The position numbers and the translations under genes were made by a program. From Chrysemys picta bellii (taxonomy: Eukaryota; Chordata; Testudines; Emydidae): DNA of 64,000 nucleotides. The notes below the pieces were generated by a model. That model ran no database searches, was not told the DNA's origin, and saw only the letters and a program-made list of their open reading frames with translations. Shown here piece by piece: positions 60,213 through 64,000 of the stretch (the stretch's first letter is position 1; the number at the start of each line of letters is the position of its first letter). The stretch is taken from positions 89,883,468 through 89,947,467 of the forward strand of contig NC_088796.1 in NCBI RefSeq assembly GCF_011386835.1, in the 5' to 3' direction.

Positions 60213-63180
60213 AATTCATTTCTGCAAGTCTATCCATTGAATTCAAGGGGCTTGAAGAGTGACCTATATTTCTAGAGCAGTGCATGAACATGATGATATG
60301 AAGTACCAAGATGTCAACAAACTGACATTATTTTTCATTAAAAACGTGATTGATCTAGACAAACAGATCAAATTAATAATCAACTATTAAAGTTACCTTC
60401 CCTTGACTAGCTGCATTGGGCAGAAGATAGGCAGGGCTATGGATGAAAATAGAAAGTTACATGTGGTGTCTTTACTCTATTTAGATATTCATGTGAATGG
60501 AAGTTTCATTTGTGGTCAGCAAACTAAACATAACTTTAAGGAGTTTTGTTGTTTGGGCTACAAGGAGAATGTGTTTTTTCATGCAATACTAGACCTGTCA
60601 ACTTATCTCAGCTGTGAGCCAGTTTTCAGGTACGCTTAAGAAACAGTTGCCCTGAGAAGGACAGGATATTAGCAGCTCCAAGTAGCATGTAGGCTCATGT
60701 CTTTCACAAGGAAAGTTATTGTTCAAGGCACACAAGCATCCCTGTAATTTAAGCCTAAATATTGTATGATAAAGCATGGAAATGGACTTTATTGAATGAG
60801 GCTTAGGTAGAATTTAGAGGGTGCTTTGAAAGATAAGCAATGTTTTTACTCGACCAATAGAAATTTTACATTTGGGGCATTTCTATAATAGAAAGAGAAG
60901 AGATCTTTAATGTGTTTTATCAGAATCTAGTTTTTAAAAATGTTGCAGTGTAAGCTGTAGACAGCAGGGGAGGTAAGCTGAGAAAACAGGTTACCTTGAT
61001 AACCTGACCATGGGCAGCTAAGATTTTATATTTAGTTGTCTGACAAGAAAATGTGATTTTTGCCAATTTTCATGGCCTTGTCTCACTCTCAATGAAATGT
61101 TCTGCTGGGTTGGTCTACATTAAAATAGCATTGCTCTAGGGTCTGAACAGAATAACTGTATTGGACTACTGTGACATGGTTTCTCAGCTTTCTCTTTTTT
61201 CTAGTAAGCCTGACTCACTTGCTGCAATAAACTTAGTTTTGTCCTTGTTGTAATATAAATTAAAATGCCCCTGTCAGCACTACCACCAGTCTTTCATTGT
61301 GAGTAAGAACTGACACTGACTGATCACCTAACAATGAGCTAGACTGGGATACACTTCTGGTGAGAAGTATACCTTACTCCTCAGGTAGTGCCATTGATTT
61401 TAATGGGGTGGCTGAAAGAGTAATACACAAACTTCACATGAGTAAGGGTATCCCAATCTAGCCTAATATATCTTAATTTCAGGTGAAATTCTAGTACATA
61501 ATCCAGATAGCTCACCATTAATATTATTGTTCATCCATGAGAAGAGCCTAGTTCTCCCCTATGGCTTGCTGTGACTGTGCACATGAATGTTTTTATCTTG
61601 TTCGCCCAGTTTGAATCAAGAGAAAATAGCCTAATGTGGCTGGAAAGCAACCATTCCTAGGTCACTCCTTCCTATCTGTATTGAGTCCATTGCTGGGAGG
61701 GGGGAGTGGTCGTTGTAAAAGACTCCCTTTTACCACTGCAGTACAATAAGACAGTGCGGACAGTGTTTGCACCAAGAGCAATATATCCTGAGAGGCCAGC
61801 GACCTCATGGTTAACAGGCTAAAAGCTTTGTTAAACATACGTGTGCATTGCCATGGATTGTGGATTTGATGGTATTTAAGTGCACTTTTAAAAGCAGCCA
61901 CTGATGTAGGGCACACTGTTTTTCTTCCTCATTTAGTACCTGTGTAAAGTTATCTAGCAGACTGTGACTTTATTAATTGTTATAATGAACCAATTCTAGG
62001 CCACAGTGTGGGATCAAAAGCACTGAAACTATGTGAATGCTGGTTGTTATAGCCTGTTGCAGCTGGCTTCCTTATTCTGCCCATTTTGATCGTCTTGAGA
62101 ATTTCCCTAACTTGGGCAGCATGAGCCCCCACCGTGTTTTGAAAATGTGAATTCCAAATGATAATTTTAGATCCTGTTTCAAAGCTTTGGCCTGGATATG
62201 CTCACTTTTCTTGGAGCAATATGCAGCCAAGCCTGAGCTGGTCATCCAATACAAAGGTATCACATGTGAAACGGAAGTGTCACCACCTTGAAAAGAATAA
62301 ATTAAATACTGAGGTATCTAGAAATTTGGACCTTGACTATCGGGATATGATTAGTGGAAGGTGATTCATTACAAAGTGAGACCTCTTCTTGAAGTCTTGC
62401 TTTGACCTAGTATTGAAAGTTGTTTTTTCTTTTTCTTTTGTTTTTTCACTGTACTATGTGGATTTTTATTACCTGAAAATTCAATAAACACTTAATTTTA
62501 ATGATAAAATAGAGCGGAAATTAATGTAAAAAGTACTTTAGCATATAGCACAGGTCATATATAAATAATGGGACACTGGAATGGAACTATGGGTCAGTTA
62601 TCACTGTTAATAAATAAGCATATAAATTTCATTTCCTTTCAATAAGATACATCCATTAGATTCTTCTTCCCGAGCACATTAACCCACATAGGCTGAGCTG
62701 ACATAACAAATTACGGAGTTAAGAGAATTAGTGTAATAGTTCTATTTGAAAAGATAATGATCTTGTTAGAATTTTATAAAGATATCTAAGATGAACCCAG
62801 TCACCTTAGAGTTTTATTCATAGTGACCTAGAAATGCAAATTGTAAGAACACAAGTAAAACTATTTTTTAAGTGTAGTTCAGAAAACACACATTTCTGCA
62901 AGAAAAGTAGCATCCATGAAGACATGTTCTGACTGGTCTTCCTTTTGGGATTAACTTCCAGTTCTTGGATACCTGGCATGATTCTTGAGTATCCTTGAAG
63001 ATGTATGAAAATATTTATTAATGACTAGAAAACCATATAAAAACCAGTTTCTGTCACTTGTCAACTGCTGGTGTAATTTCTTCTCTCTCTTCAAATACAA
63101 TGATTATGTTGAATCCACCTCTTCAATAACTGTATATACATGTAATTGATAAAATCATAGAGCAACATCCAAACCAGTAA
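60213..63180. other. No gene recognised
   Basis: AT-rich DNA. 61330-61475 is a quasi-palindromic short repeat (AGCTAGACTGGGATAC / GTATCCCAATCTAG) centred on CCATTGATTTTAATGG. No other supported feature. Confidence 0.5.
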
Positions 63181-63189
63181 CTTAGGTAA

Positions 63190-63655
63190 ATTGAACAGGA
63201 TAGGACACTGTCATTCAGGTGTCAGGGCAGAAGATGAAAGAAGGAAGGACCATGTCCTGAAGAGTGCTGGGCAATTCCTGATAACTGTGCACAAATGACA
63301 AGAGCAAAGGGGATTTCATAAGATCGAGAGGGACTTCAAAGACCTAGGAAGAGAACTGAACACAGGGCTGGTACAAATGATCCTATCAGATATCATTCTG
63401 CTGCCAAAACCCAAGTGAAGAAAGGAAAAGACTGAAATTGGAGACCATTTCTCAGAGGGTGATATCTAGTAGATTGTGGAATAGTTTCCCCAAGAGAAGT
63501 GTTGGAAGCACCAATACTAGGCACATTTAAAATTAGACTGGACAAAGCACTAGAAAAATATAGTATAGGGAACAAGTCTGCTTTGGCACAGAGATGACCT
63601 ACATAGCCCAGTAGTTCTTTTTGAACTCCTAATTTCTATAATTATATGATAAGAA
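63190..63655 (+). mobile_element. CR1-like LINE 3' fragment
   Basis: GAGGGTGATATCTAGTAGAT, GTGGAATAGTTTCCCCAAG and TTAAAATTAGACTGGACAAAG match the CR1-clade 3' region; it ends near CTATAATTATATGAT. Confidence 0.65.
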
Positions 63656-63910
63656 GGCCTTATCCATACAAAAACCTAGCTGTTTGCCATTTTTTAAAAA
63701 TGAAGTGCATATTGAGGCTTTGCCTGTTATTATAAAACCATAGTTATGTTGATCTAACCCTCAGTATAGCTATAGCTAGGTTGACAGAAGAATTCTTCTG
63801 TAGAGAGATGGATTAACTACGTCCCTGTAGCAAGGAAGATCAGGGAGCAAATCATGTCTCTCTCACATATGATATCTTACCTATGATGCTCCTGGCTTAG
63901 TGCAGCTGTG

Positions 63911-64000
63911 CAGGGCCACCGAGAGCGGGTTCGGGCCCCAGTTAAAAAAAATTTTCAGGCCCCCCAGCAAGGGCGGACCGGCTAAACAGGGCTGACGAGA
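63911..64000. mobile_element. hAT-like element, cut by window edge
   Basis: Begins CAGGGCCACCGAGAGCGGG and is GC-rich to the end. The right end is outside the window. Confidence 0.5.

Noticed and set aside
1..64000. CRISPR arrays, operons, tRNA or rRNA genes
   Set aside because: No spaced identical repeats of CRISPR type, no ribosome-binding-site-led gene clusters and no convincing tRNA cloverleaf were seen; the window is vertebrate intronic and flanking DNA.

Overview
The window looks like reptile nuclear DNA, most likely turtle (inference). It carries CR1 and L2 LINEs, MIR-type SINE remnants, a Ty3/Gypsy relic, and many hAT, Tc1/mariner-like and Harbinger-like miniature DNA transposons, with a sparse, intron-rich vertebrate gene. 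No prokaryotic operon, CRISPR array or phage-like block is present.

The one host gene I can support is the 5' part of NTRK2, which encodes TrkB, the BDNF/NT-4 receptor tyrosine kinase. It lies on the minus strand. Seven coding exons were placed by translation, splice signals and frame continuity: exon 1 (48065-48276, start codon, signal peptide, LRR N-cap), exons 2-4 (26222-26296, 25877-25948, 20983-21051, one leucine-rich repeat each), exon 5 (16749-16906, LRR C-cap), exon 6 (173-309, start of the first Ig domain) and exon 7 (1-31, cut by the window edge). Together they give about 251 codons. The rest of the ectodomain, the transmembrane segment and the kinase lie beyond base 1. Intron phases are 2-2-2-2-1-0. 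A CpG-rich island (about 47960-49030) covers exon 1 and its upstream flank, with two TGACG half-sites at its distal edge and two tiny upstream reading frames.

Everything else is intronic (1-48 kb) or 5' flanking (49-64 kb) DNA, much of it layered transposon debris. The clearest structures are: a CR1 inserted inside an opposite CR1 (2821-4672); a Tc1/mariner-like element carrying two independent hAT insertions, each with an 8-bp target duplication (5729-6525); a 1.3-kb hAT containing a C-rich minisatellite (14166-15493); two 124-bp hAT MITEs (15907 and 39224); a perfect 86-bp inverted repeat with a 7-nt loop (42102-42280); a CR1 reverse-transcriptase relic containing a TA-flanked MITE (51065-52546); and an L2 LINE split by a gag-only Gypsy element with two LTRs (55.7-59.8 kb). 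I found no second host gene. The long GC-rich or C-rich reading frames are compositional artefacts.
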